64,000 bases of DNA from Pseudomonas sp. S37 (GCF_016658545.1 NZ_JACVZC010000004.1:103126-167125), one strand, 5' to 3'. Positions 44,502 to 52,591 are shown, counted from the first letter of the stretch. Program-made: numbers and translations. The notes: a model not told the origin generated them from the sequence alone.

Positions 44502-45728
44502 ATGCATACATGCAACGGCACCCGGCTGTGGGACAGCCTCATGGACATGGCCAAGGTCGGCCCAACCGCCAAAGGCGGCAACTGCCGCTTAGCACTGTCG
44601 AAAGAAGACCGAGATGGACGCGAGCTGTTTGCTAACTGGTGCCGCGAGGCCGGGATGAGCATCCAGGTCGATGCCATCGGCAACCTGTTCGCCCGCCTGC
44701 CAGGCCGCAATGACGCCCTTGCCCCTGTCGTCATGGGTAGCCATCTGGATACCCAACCCAAAGGAGGTCGCTTCGACGGCATTTACGGCGTGCTCGCCGG
44801 TTTGGAAGTGGTACGCAGCCTTCAAGACAAAGGCCTGCAGCTCGAGCGCCCACTGGAAATCGCGGTCTGGACGAACGAAGAAGGCGCTCGTTTCACTCCT
44901 GCCATGCTCGGCTCAGCGGTGTTCACGGGCGAGCTGCCCCTAGCCCAAGCGCTGTCCAGCCGCGATGCTGAAGGCGTCAGCGTGGCCGAAGCGTTGGAAC
45001 AAACCGGCTACGCGGGTGAGCTTCCTCTGGGCCGTGAGTTCGACGCGTACTTCGAAGCACACATCGAGCAAGGCCCAATCCTGGAGGATGCTGGCCTGCC
45101 CGTAGGGTTAGTCACGGGTGGGCAAGCGATCTGCTGGCTGGACATCGAGATCAGTGGACAGGCCGCTCACGCAGGCACCACGCCAATGCCTCTGCGCCGC
45201 GACTCCTTGTTCGGAGTAGGGGAAATGATCACCGCACTGGAACAACTGTCACGCGACTTCGCACCCAAAGGTCTCGTTACCGTTGGCCAATTGCAAATCG
45301 CCCGTTCCTCCCGCAACACCATACCTGGCCACGTGGCGCTTACCCTCGACCTTCGCCATCACGAAGACGCCGCCATCGCTGACATGGAAGCCAGCGCCCG
45401 TGCTCTCATCGACCAGATCGCCACCAAGCGTGGCTTGCAAGTTCAAATCAGCCGCCACTGGCTGAGCCCGGCCACACCTTTCGATCCGGCCTGCATCAAT
45501 GCAGTACGCACAGCCATCGAAGGCCTGGGCTACCCGTACCAGCAAATCGTCAGCGGCGCCGGCCATGACGCCATTCACCTAGCCCGTCACTGCCCAACCA
45601 CTATGGTGTTCATCCCCTGCGTTGGAGGCCTGAGCCATAACGAAGCCGAAGACGCCTTGCCCAACGACGTGACCATGGGCTGCGACGTACTGCTTAACGC
45701 CGTAATGACCCGCGCCGACAGGCGCTGA
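44502..45728 (+). CDS. M20-type N-carbamoyl-amino-acid/allantoate amidohydrolase (HyuC/AllC-like)
   Basis: This is a 408 aa zinc hydrolase. His81 (GSHLDTQPKGGRFDG), Asp92 (FDGIYG), Glu126-Glu127 (WTNEEGARF) and HIEQGPILE match the HyuC/AllC subfamily, which removes carbamoyl groups from N-carbamoyl-L-amino acids, ureidopropionate or allantoate. GAGGA lies eight bases before the ATG at 44502; a TTG at 44487 is in frame. Length agrees with HyuC (about 414 aa). Together with HyuBA it would complete a hydantoin to amino acid route, though they sit in different operons. Confidence 0.87.
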   Translation: MHTCNGTRLWDSLMDMAKVGPTAKGGNCRLALSKEDRDGRELFANWCREAGMSIQVDAIGNLFARLPGRNDALAPVVMGSHLDTQPKGGRFDGIYGVLAGLEVVRSLQDKGLQLERPLEIAVWTNEEGARFTPAMLGSAVFTGELPLAQALSSRDAEGVSVAEALEQTGYAGELPLGREFDAYFEAHIEQGPILEDAGLPVGLVTGGQAICWLDIEISGQAAHAGTTPMPLRRDSLFGVGEMITALEQLSRDFAPKGLVTVGQLQIARSSRNTIPGHVALTLDLRHHEDAAIADMEASARALIDQIATKRGLQVQISRHWLSPATPFDPACINAVRTAIEGLGYPYQQIVSGAGHDAIHLARHCPTTMVFIPCVGGLSHNEAEDALPNDVTMGCDVLLNAVMTRADRR

Positions 45729-45749
45729 CTTAGCCAGATCCACCCATGC

Positions 45750-45775
45750 GCCCAGCCAATTCAAGAAAGCTGGGC
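45750..45775 (+). other. Intercistronic hairpin
   Basis: A 7-base stem (GCCCAGC / GCTGGGC) with a 12-base loop and no T run lies in the 139-base gap before the second MHS gene of the operon. Confidence 0.4.
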
Positions 45776-45867
45776 CCACGGGAACGCTTTGCCCAAAAAC
45801 AAGAAAGACCCGCACCACTTTCAGCTGCCAAGAACAACGAGAACCCATCTTTCGGGAGATAACGGCA

Positions 45868-47193
45868 ATGACCAGTCCTGCGTACACCGAGGTTGCCGGC
45901 GCGCAACCACAACGCACCGCCGACATGAAAAAAGTCGCGGTTGCTAGCGTAATCGGCACCACCGTTGAGTGGTATGACCTTTTCCTTTTCGCCACGGCAT
46001 CGGCCCTGGTATTCAACAAGATCTTCTTTCCAGGCTTTGATCCCCTCGTAGGCACCCTCCTCGCCTTCGGCACCTTTGCTTCAGCCTACGGCGCACGGAT
46101 GATCGGCGCAGCACTATTCGGACACTTTGGTGATCGACTGGGCCGTAAATCGATGCTGCTCATCTCGCTGCTGACCATGGGTGCGGCCACCTTCGCCATC
46201 GGCCTCTTGCCGAGCTATGAGTCGGTGGGCATCTGGGCGCCGATCATGTTGCTGACACTGCGCATCATCCAGGGCCTGGCCTTGGGTGGGGAATGGGGCG
46301 GCGCTGTTCTGATGGCCGTGGAGCACGCTCCCAAACATCAGCGTGGACTGTACGGCTCGTGGGTTCAAATCGGCGTACCTGCGGGGACGATGCTGGCCAA
46401 CCTCGTGTTCCTGATGTTCGCCACCACACTGACCAACGAGCAGTTGCTGGACTGGGGGTGGCGTGTCCCGTTCCTGCTCAGCGTTCTGCTGATCGGACTG
46501 GGCTTGTACATCCGCCTCAACATCCACGAGACACCGTCGTTCAAAGCGGTGGAGAACAAAGGCACCCAGGTCAAAGTGCCGCTGTTCGAAGTGTTCCGCA
46601 AATACTGGAAGCAGGTAGTCCTGGGTGGTGTGGCAACTATGTCCACTGGCACCTCCTACAACCTGATCGTGGCCTTCGGCCTGACCTACGGCACCCAGAC
46701 CTTGGGCTTCACACGTGGCGAAATGCTCACGGTAGTGCTGGTTTCCTGCGCTGCCTGTATCGCCATGCTGCCGTTCTTCGGCGCCCTCTCAGACAAGGTT
46801 GGCCGCAAGCCGATAATCATCGGCGGGATCATCGCCGAGGCACTCGTGGCTTTCCCGATGTTCTGGCTGATGGATTCCAAAGTGCTCGGCCTGGCGTTCG
46901 CCGGTTACATGCTGATGATGACGGCATTCGCGGCCAACTACGGCCCCATTGCCACATTCCTCGCCGAGTTGTTCGGCACTCGAGTGCGTTACTCGGGCTT
47001 GTCGATCAGCTACATGCTTTCCGGCCTCCTCGGAAGCGCTGCAACTCCTCTGGTTACCACCGCATTGCTGTCGTGGACTGGCAAAGGCTCATCAATTGCC
47101 TGGTACATGATCGGCTCAGCAGTTGTTTCTCTGATCGCGCTGCTGCTACTCACCGAGACCTTCAAACGGGATATCGACCAAGCACGGCAGTAA
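45868..47193 (+). CDS. MHS-family MFS transporter
   Basis: This is a 441 aa inner-membrane symporter, second transporter of the operon. Marks are SVIGTTVEWYDLFLFATASALVFNKIFFP, GHFGDRLGRKSMLLIS, GLALGGEWGGAVLMAVEHAPKHQRG and VRYSGLSISYMLSGLLG. GGGAG precedes the ATG by about ten bases. It differs clearly from the 41484 carrier, so the operon can import two kinds of substrate or has redundant uptake. The porin gene follows 74 bases later. Confidence 0.88.
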   Translation: MTSPAYTEVAGAQPQRTADMKKVAVASVIGTTVEWYDLFLFATASALVFNKIFFPGFDPLVGTLLAFGTFASAYGARMIGAALFGHFGDRLGRKSMLLISLLTMGAATFAIGLLPSYESVGIWAPIMLLTLRIIQGLALGGEWGGAVLMAVEHAPKHQRGLYGSWVQIGVPAGTMLANLVFLMFATTLTNEQLLDWGWRVPFLLSVLLIGLGLYIRLNIHETPSFKAVENKGTQVKVPLFEVFRKYWKQVVLGGVATMSTGTSYNLIVAFGLTYGTQTLGFTRGEMLTVVLVSCAACIAMLPFFGALSDKVGRKPIIIGGIIAEALVAFPMFWLMDSKVLGLAFAGYMLMMTAFAANYGPIATFLAELFGTRVRYSGLSISYMLSGLLGSAATPLVTTALLSWTGKGSSIAWYMIGSAVVSLIALLLLTETFKRDIDQARQ

Positions 47194-47267
47194 TTCCGCG
47201 CTGTCCCCCTGAGCTTTCTCTCGCCCACAAGGCGAGTGATTTCTACTTCCGCTTGAAGAGTTTCCCG

Positions 47268-48575
47268 ATGAAAAAGTACCTGATGAGTGCAGGCGTTTTC
47301 GCCTTGTCCCCTTTCGCTCAAGCCGATCTGGTGGGCGACAGCCATGCGAACCTTGGCCTGCGCAATTTTTACTTCAACAACGACTTTCGCGACCAAGCCG
47401 GTAGCCTCGGCCAAAGCAAAACCGAAGAGTGGGCCCAGGCCTTCGTGCTCGACTTCAAATCCGGCTACACCGAAGGGCCAATTGGGGTCGGCGTGGATGC
47501 CCTGGGATTGATGGGCGTGACGCTCGATAGCGGCGATGGTCGCCACCGGGGCAGCAGCATGATCCCCGACGACGGCAGTGGCGCGTCCCAACAGTGGAGC
47601 CGCATGGGCCTGACACCTAAGCTGAAAGTCGCCAACACCGAACTGCGATACGGCACGCTGATGCCCAAGCTGCCGGTGCTGACCTACAACGATGGTCGCC
47701 TGCTGCCCCAAACGTTCGAGGGGGCCCAGATCACCTCAACCGACCTGGATGGCCTGACCCTTACCGGCGGGCGGCTCAATCGGGCTACGGGCCGTGCCTC
47801 CAGTGACCGTACTGGATTGGCCGTAGCCGGCGGCACCCGTGAGAGCGACCAGTTCCTCTTCGCGGGTGGCGACTACCGGATCGGCAAACAACTCACGGCG
47901 CAATACTACATTGCCAACCTCGAGGACTATTACACCCAGCACTTCGTAGGCCTCACCCACACGCTTCCGCTCTCCGAAGGCCAATCGCTGCGGACTGATC
48001 TGCGCTACTTCCGCACCTTCGCCGATGGAGCAAACGACTCTGCTGCTGGTCGCGCAAGTGGATACCGCGTGGGCGGCTACACGGAGGACGGTGACGGCAA
48101 GATCGATAACCACACCTGGAGCGCCGCGCTGACCTATTCCGTCCAGGGCCACGCATTCATGGCTGGCTATCAGCAGGTATCCGATGCAAGCAACTTCGTT
48201 CAGCCCAACCAAGGCTCCTTGAGTGGCAAAGGAGCAGGCGGCGGCAGTCTTTATCTTTATACCGACCGCATGCTCGCCAGCTTCAACCGCGCCGGCGAGC
48301 GCACCGCTTTCGCCCAGTACAGCTATGACTTCGCAGCTGCGGGCGTGCCTGGCCTGAAGTTCTCCCTGATGTACCTGAAGGGTGATGACATCCGCACCAC
48401 CAGCGGTAAAGACGCCTCCGAATGGGAGCGAGATATGGGCCTGGACTATGTCGTTCAGGGCGGTGCGTTGAAAGGGCTCGGCCTGGCTTGGCGCCATGGT
48501 TTGCTCCACTCCGAGATCGACCCGCACCAAGATCAGAACCGACTCATCGTCAGTTACACCCTGGCGCTTTTCTGA
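47268..48575 (+). CDS. OprD-family outer-membrane porin
   Basis: This is a 435 aa porin. A signal peptide (MKKYLMSAGVFALSPFAQA) precedes LGLRNFYFNNDFRDQ, EEWAQAFVLDFKSGYTEG, VTLDSGDGRHRGSSMIP, LPVLTYNDGRLLPQTFEGA, and a barrel end IVSYTLALF. The ATG at 47268 has GAAGAG upstream and begins the signal peptide, which decides the start although the frame is open much further upstream. It is the close paralogue of the porin at 14029-15348. It probably passes the operon's substrate across the outer membrane. Confidence 0.9.
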   Translation: MKKYLMSAGVFALSPFAQADLVGDSHANLGLRNFYFNNDFRDQAGSLGQSKTEEWAQAFVLDFKSGYTEGPIGVGVDALGLMGVTLDSGDGRHRGSSMIPDDGSGASQQWSRMGLTPKLKVANTELRYGTLMPKLPVLTYNDGRLLPQTFEGAQITSTDLDGLTLTGGRLNRATGRASSDRTGLAVAGGTRESDQFLFAGGDYRIGKQLTAQYYIANLEDYYTQHFVGLTHTLPLSEGQSLRTDLRYFRTFADGANDSAAGRASGYRVGGYTEDGDGKIDNHTWSAALTYSVQGHAFMAGYQQVSDASNFVQPNQGSLSGKGAGGGSLYLYTDRMLASFNRAGERTAFAQYSYDFAAAGVPGLKFSLMYLKGDDIRTTSGKDASEWERDMGLDYVVQGGALKGLGLAWRHGLLHSEIDPHQDQNRLIVSYTLALF

Positions 48576-48614
48576 CACTTATCGCAGCCGGTACTCTGGC
48601 TGACAGGAGAAAAT

Positions 48615-49004
48615 ATGCAACGCATCCACAGTGCTCCCGGAACCATCAGCCCCGTAGGCCCCTACTCCCAAGCAGTGATTACCGGGCACCTGGTATTCAC
48701 CGCCGGACAGATTCCATCCCTCGGCAGCCTCGAAGAACAGCCTGAAAGTTTTGCAGACCAGGTTCGGCAGACCTTCGCCAATCTATCGGCCATCCTAGAC
48801 GCCGCTGGCTCCAGTCTGTCGCACATCGTGAAGGTGAACGCGTATCTGACTGATCCCGATCAGCTTGGGACATTCAATGAGGTGTACCGGGAAATTCTCG
48901 GCCATGCGCCACCAGCACGCACCACCGTTTGCGTGCAGCTTTGGGGAGTGAGCCTGGAAATCGAGTGCGTGGCAGAATTGATCGACATGGGGCAAACAAA
49001 ATGA
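48615..49004 (+). CDS. RidA-family (YjgF/YER057c/UK114) protein
   Basis: This is a 129 aa protein of the RidA superfamily. The SPVGPYSQAV start, TAGQIP, VKVNAYLTD and the conserved Arg102 in PPARTTVCVQLWG followed by IECVAEL match the family; Arg binds the carboxylate of imine/enamine substrates. RidA members hydrolyse reactive 2-aminoacrylate-type enamines, and pathway-bound members deaminate specific intermediates. AGGAGA precedes the ATG. Its stop overlaps the rraA-like start (ATGA). Confidence 0.88.
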   Translation: MQRIHSAPGTISPVGPYSQAVITGHLVFTAGQIPSLGSLEEQPESFADQVRQTFANLSAILDAAGSSLSHIVKVNAYLTDPDQLGTFNEVYREILGHAPPARTTVCVQLWGVSLEIECVAELIDMGQTK

Positions 49005-49627
49005 ACGATGACGAGCTGCTCGCAAAGCTTCGCGAGGTGAGCTTCGCCACCCTAGGCCATTTCCTAGAGCGTGGGTTCGTTGACCACGTAGTTCGGGCCA
49101 TGGTGCCTGGAGGACGCATCGTGGGTCGTGCCGTGACCCTACGCCTGGCAGAACCGGATGCCATCGCAGTCAACCGTGCCTTAGTCGCGTTAAAGCCAGG
49201 GGACGTTTTGGTAATCGACATGACTGGCGATCATGCCCATGCATGCGTCGGGGCAGTGACACAATTTGCTGCTCGTTGCGCAGGGGCCGCAGGGATCATC
49301 GTCGATGGTGTGGTCACTGATCTCAACGAGCTCCAGGTATGTCAGTTACCAGTGTTTGCTCGCGGCGCCACTCAGCTCACTACCAAGCTGATCAACAGCA
49401 CGAGGTGCGAGCTGAATACACCGGTGAATTGTGCAGGGGTGGAGGTTCATCCAAACGATATCGTTCTGGCCGATGATAACGGTGTGCTGATCTTGCCTGC
49501 AGAAGCACTGGCTCCAGTGATAGACAAAGCGCTGCAGTCAGATTTGGCTGAACCCAACTTACTGGCACGACTTCGTAATGGGGAACCATTGGAGAGGGTG
49601 TTGACTACGAGTAGCAGTAACAGCTAG
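49001..49627 (+). CDS. RraA-family protein (HMG/CHA aldolase or oxaloacetate decarboxylase type)
   Basis: This is a 208 aa RraA-fold protein. ATLGHFLERG, MVPGGRIVGRAVTL, LKPGDVLVIDMTGD, GAAGIIVDGVVTD and the metal region DIVLADDNGV match catalytic RraA-like enzymes (4-hydroxy-4-methyl-2-oxoglutarate aldolases) rather than E. coli RNase regulators, because it stands in a catabolic operon. The ATG at 49001 overlaps the RidA stop by four bases, so it is translationally coupled and last in the operon. Confidence 0.85.
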   Translation: MNDDELLAKLREVSFATLGHFLERGFVDHVVRAMVPGGRIVGRAVTLRLAEPDAIAVNRALVALKPGDVLVIDMTGDHAHACVGAVTQFAARCAGAAGIIVDGVVTDLNELQVCQLPVFARGATQLTTKLINSTRCELNTPVNCAGVEVHPNDIVLADDNGVLILPAEALAPVIDKALQSDLAEPNLLARLRNGEPLERVLTTSSSNS

Positions 49628-49850
49628 TTGCACAGTCTGGAAGTGAGTTACTGGAAGGCCAAGGAGACTCAGCCACACTGAGCGGCCTCACGTAATGACG
49701 TCTTGAGATCTGTAGGCAGCCCCCAGCTTGTGCAACGGGTCTAGGTGCGCAGCCTCCATACAGCTGTCCTCATCCATGCAGGTGAAATCGACCTCGGCTA
49801 TTAGCCCATCCTATAGCCGAGGCATCTCAATGCCACCCAATCGATTCGCC

Positions 49851-50432
49851 CTAGGTGCTGATGGAGTAAACAGGCTGCTTTGCTGCCAAAAGCGCCGCAG
49901 TCCATAGCTGATCGGCCAGCCATTCAGCTTCATTTGGGGTAAAGATCCAGCCAACCCACCCAAACTTGAGCATGATTGCATCCTTGTGAGGCATGACTGA
50001 GATGTCATAAATAGCCTGACTCTCGTCTTCAAAAGCTACTTGTGGTGCAGGATCCCGGAATACCCCGCTAGCGACAAAGGCAGGGCCAAAACCTTGGTGG
50101 CGTAGCTCTGCAGTTCCAGCCTCGGGCGCTGGGAGATTTGGCAGAATGAGTTGAGTCCATTGGCCAATCGAGTCGAGCAGATTGAGCGTTTTCCTCTCAT
50201 AGGAATTCGTTAATGACACTCCAAGGTGCCCAATAGCCTGTATCAGGCATGCAGCCACCTGATGGGCTTGATATGGCGTAAAGGCAACGCGGAAATCATG
50301 CAAAAGTGCCTCTACGAGGCCGGTGCTCCTGAAGCTTACTGAAGCACTATAGGTCTCAGCAGTATCAAGAAATTCGAAAGTCGAGGTGGCGATGAAGGAG
50401 GCTGTGGAATTGCAGCATTGGCTATTGGTCAT
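49851..50432 (-). CDS. Hypothetical protein (193 aa)
   Basis: I do not recognise this protein. It is a soluble-looking mixed alpha/beta sequence without signal peptide, with several Trp residues near the C-terminus (KFGWVGWIFTPNEAEWLADQLWTAALLA), a helix containing PNEAEWLADQL, and a preceding strand DISVMPHKDAIMLKFG. An imperfect inverted repeat (TTACC / GGTAA around 50455-50485) lies upstream. It borders the catabolic operon on one side and the mobile-element end region on the other. Confidence 0.6.
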   Translation of the reverse strand: MTNSQCCNSTASFIATSTFEFLDTAETYSASVSFRSTGLVEALLHDFRVAFTPYQAHQVAACLIQAIGHLGVSLTNSYERKTLNLLDSIGQWTQLILPNLPAPEAGTAELRHQGFGPAFVASGVFRDPAPQVAFEDESQAIYDISVMPHKDAIMLKFGWVGWIFTPNEAEWLADQLWTAALLAAKQPVYSIST

Positions 50433-50521
50433 AACGCTCTCAAGATAATACCTTACCTATCCAAACGGTAGGATTTGGTAAACCTTGAGTAAAAATCTTG
50501 GTATTTTTTGACATTATTTTT

Positions 50522-50773
50522 CTAGAGCGGCAGGCCATGCGCCGAGACACTGACAACATAAAACTCAAGACGAAAAAAAGCCCCAATAAAGGGGCTTTCT
50601 ATACGCTTCTCGGTAATCCATACCGTTGATAGCGCCTTTACATGGAGATCGGAGGTCTTACAGAGATCCTGCAGTGTCCGTGAGCGCTCCACTTCAAGAT
50701 GGAGCCAGTTTAATAACTCTGACTCTGGCATGTCAATATATTTTGCACGATCTTCAACATTCCACCTTATCAA
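50522..50773 (-). CDS. Small hypothetical protein (83 aa) read through a terminator hairpin
   Basis: The N-terminal ~50 residues (RWNVEDRAKYIDMPESELLNWLHLEVERSRTLQDLCKT and on) look like a small helical protein. The last ~25 codons are encoded by a terminator-like hairpin (50573-50598), which is unusual. Either the protein really ends in that region or the original stop was lost. No family was recognised. Confidence 0.4.
   Translation of the reverse strand: MIRWNVEDRAKYIDMPESELLNWLHLEVERSRTLQDLCKTSDLHVKALSTVWITEKRIESPFIGAFFRLEFYVVSVSAHGLPL
50573..50598 (-). terminator. Rho-independent terminator on the minus strand
   Basis: On the minus strand, AAAGCCCC-TTTATT-GGGGCTTT is followed by more T residues. 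It lies inside the 3' part of the small reading frame 50522-50773. Confidence 0.7.
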
Positions 50774-50929
50774 TCGTCGATCAGCAAAGATAAGGACACG
50801 TGTAGTTAAGAGTATGCTCTAGATATCCCGTTAGATCTGGCATGAAGTGAATTTTGTATCACGCTTCAGTTAACTGATCATGTCTTTTGAAGGACTCAGA
50901 ACCTTACAAGGCTGATTTCGCCCCGAGCA

Positions 50930-51045
50930 AGCGGAGCGCGCAGGCCAGAAGGGCCGAAGGCGAAAAGGATGGAAGCCCGCAGGGCCGAGACTGGGCGGAC
51001 GCCAGGCTCGGTGCACGACAGCCTGGCCGCGAAGCGGCGCGCCCA
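50930..51045 (+). ncRNA. Candidate structured GC-rich element
   Basis: Within AT-balanced surroundings, this stretch is very GC-rich and can form successive hairpins: GGCC-AGAA-GGGCC near 50943; CCGAG-A-CTGG (50985-50994) with CCAG-G-CTCGG (51002-51011) around a 7-base loop; and GCCGC-GAA-GCGGC (51026-51038). The reading frame through it is low-complexity (Arg, Ala, Gly rich) and unlike a protein. From memory, similar GGAAGCCCGCAGGGC...CACGACAGCC strings occur in proteobacterial mobile DNA, but I cannot name a family. It may be a structured RNA or a DNA site. Confidence 0.4.
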
Positions 51046-51055
51046 AGCAATTCTC

Positions 51056-51439
51056 CTACTGCAAGCGTCGCGGAGTCAGGTGATTTGAATCACCCATAAA
51101 CCTCCAATACTCGCGCAAGCTCTGACGCCCTCCATCGGCGCGAAAAGTCGCGATGACGTAGCGGCTGTTTTCAGTCGTTAGCACCCAAAACCTACCCTCC
51201 TTAGAAACATCGAGGACATCCGACGTGCGAATGATGTGGCCGTCCGCAAATCGACCCAGCGAGTCTTTCCTAGCATGCCCAAATACCACTCCAACAGCTG
51301 CTCGTGCCCTGATGAATACGCCGGTCAGGTACGCCGTAACGGGCAATGGGAAGCCTTGGCTCTCAGCCTTGATAATTCGCCGAAGATCGAAATCAGAATG
51401 GCGCTTGCCGTGGTACTCGACTGCTACGGTATCAATCAT
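51056..51439 (-). CDS. Hypothetical protein (127 aa)
   Basis: This is an unrecognised protein. It shows a beta-rich middle (PVTAYLTGVFIRARAAVGVVFGHARKD), then GHIIRTSDVL and GRFWVLTTENSRYVIATFRADGG. The SRYVIATF segment recalls small phage/plasmid beta-barrel proteins, but no function can be named. It is last of a minus-strand run of small genes (52398 to 51056). Confidence 0.55.
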   Translation of the reverse strand: MIDTVAVEYHGKRHSDFDLRRIIKAESQGFPLPVTAYLTGVFIRARAAVGVVFGHARKDSLGRFADGHIIRTSDVLDVSKEGRFWVLTTENSRYVIATFRADGGRQSLREYWRFMGDSNHLTPRRLQ

Positions 51440-51505
51440 ATTTGCTCCAATGCCTAATCCTTCTAACCCACTTGGGGTAGATCATGCTCTTCATGCTTGT
51501 ACCGG

Positions 51506-51982
51506 CTAGCCCACGTTAGGGCGAATCATGCTCGACTGGAAAATCAGCGTCCGATCAGCGAGGCCGCTCACGTCGAAAGCCTCGTCCCGTGACGTGTGGT
51601 ACACGAGTCCACAGTCCACGGTCAGTACGCTGACAGAGCATTCATGTTTGTCCTGGCCAACCAACGCACACTCCAAAGGCTCCATCTTCCAGTCGCCAGA
51701 ACCATTCATGTGCCCCGGGGTGACTACCTGAATACTCTTCACGTAGGCGTCATCAGACTGGGTGACCAAGACTCTCTGTAGCAGCCGCTCATCATCCAGC
51801 ATCAAGACGTAGCGCCCTCGCCTCTCACTTCCATCCAACTCAACAGTGACGTGGTAGTAGTGCGTCTCTATATAGCGCGTGACCGCATGCCACATCGATT
51901 CGCCCTCATTGAACATGCCAGGCACGCCCACCCTATGGCTTTCTGTCGTTCTAAACATCCAGGTCTCGTAAAGCACGGGCAC
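51506..51982 (-). CDS. Hypothetical protein (158 aa)
   Basis: This is an unrecognised soluble protein starting at a GTG with AAGGG upstream. Segments such as AVTRYIETHYYHVTVELDGSERRGRY and LLQRVLVTQSDDAYVKSIQV suggest an alpha/beta fold. Near the C-terminus CGLVYHTSRDEAFDVSGLADRTLI is conserved-looking. It is preceded 17 bases upstream by a 56-codon frame, probably in one transcript. Confidence 0.55.
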   Translation of the reverse strand: MPVLYETWMFRTTESHRVGVPGMFNEGESMWHAVTRYIETHYYHVTVELDGSERRGRYVLMLDDERLLQRVLVTQSDDAYVKSIQVVTPGHMNGSGDWKMEPLECALVGQDKHECSVSVLTVDCGLVYHTSRDEAFDVSGLADRTLIFQSSMIRPNVG

Positions 51983-51999
51983 CGAGACGGAACCCTTGG

Positions 52000-52170
52000 T
52001 TAAAAGAAAGAGAAAATGGCTTTGAGGCTCGCGGTCTGCTCATGGCCGTCGCCGACCAATACGTAGACAGTGTTCTTGGTCTCGAAGAAGACACCTTCAT
52101 GAAATGACCCACACATGCTGCTGCGAACCCAATCACCAGACTGGAAACGATACTGGCTATCCTCAACCAC
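52000..52170 (-). CDS. Small hypothetical protein (56 aa)
   Basis: The GTG start comes directly after the TAG of the preceding gene (no spacer), so translation is probably coupled. The product includes QYRFQSGDWVRSSMCGSF and FFETKNTVYVLVGDGHEQ, with good beta-strand character, and ends in IFSFF. It is too short to assign. The tight packing with its neighbours is the main support. Confidence 0.45.
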   Translation of the reverse strand: MVEDSQYRFQSGDWVRSSMCGSFHEGVFFETKNTVYVLVGDGHEQTASLKAIFSFF

Positions 52171-52398
52171 CTATGGGCAATCAGGATCAGTGGCAGATGC
52201 CCTGCAGAATGACCCCCTCAAAAGCTCGTCCGAAGTCAGGTCGGCCTTCAAAACCCACCAATCCTCAACCAGGCAATAAGGCTTGCCAGGGAAGCGAGCA
52301 CGCACCTCCGCCAATACCGAATCACGACTGCCATCTACGCCATGCACCAGCACCGCCTGACCGCTACCCATCGCAGCCACGATGGAAATCTCGTCCAC
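52171..52398 (-). CDS. Small hypothetical protein (75 aa)
   Basis: A perfect AGGAGG stands upstream of the GTG at 52398. The product contains SGQAVLVHGVDGSRDSVLAE and KPYCLVEDWWVLKADLTSDELL, a compact alpha/beta pattern without known motifs. It is the first or second gene of the small-gene operon running left from the XRE operator region. Confidence 0.55.
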   Translation of the reverse strand: MDEISIVAAMGSGQAVLVHGVDGSRDSVLAEVRARFPGKPYCLVEDWWVLKADLTSDELLRGSFCRASATDPDCP

Positions 52399-52410
52399 TG
52401 CTGCTGCCTC

Positions 52411-52581
52411 CTAGCTGGCAATATTCACCAAACTGCCTCCACGGAGCGCCAGGCATAACTCCCGAAACGCTTGACCTGAGGCCACTTGCTTGGTGCAGAG
52501 GTGACACTCAAACCAATCATAATACGGATGATAGACCGTGTTATGATCGGACGCAATGTGGCTCCATCCCCGCTTCGACAT
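52411..52581 (-). CDS. Possible small protein with a CxxC pair (56 aa)
   Basis: A minus-strand frame from the ATG at 52581 gives HPYYDWFECHLCTKQ and FRELCLALRGGSLVN, which looks protein-like. However, no ribosome site precedes the ATG, and the frame contains the inverted-repeat operator of the divergent XRE gene. It may be a chance frame. Confidence 0.3.
   Translation of the reverse strand: MSKRGWSHIASDHNTVYHPYYDWFECHLCTKQVASGQAFRELCLALRGGSLVNIAS
52516..52547. promoter_or_regulatory. Operator-like inverted repeat upstream of the XRE regulator
   Basis: ATCATAATACGG (52516-52527) and CCGTGTTATGAT (52536-52547) are inverted copies with one mismatch and an 8-base spacer. The site ends 44 bases before the regulator's ATG and lies between it and the small-gene operon on the other strand. 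Autoregulation is the natural inference. Confidence 0.6.
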
Positions 52582-52591
52582 GGGGGAATAG

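Noticed and set aside
46293..48575. An apparent 760-residue protein fused to the OprD porin
   Set aside because: The first ~325 codons lie in the wrong frame over the MHS transporter. The porin has its own signal peptide and ribosome site at 47268.
50887..51099. A 70-codon plus-strand protein through the GC-rich hairpin stretch
   Set aside because: Its Arg/Ala/Gly-rich composition follows from the GC-rich structured sequence, and it has no ribosome site. A structured element explains it better.
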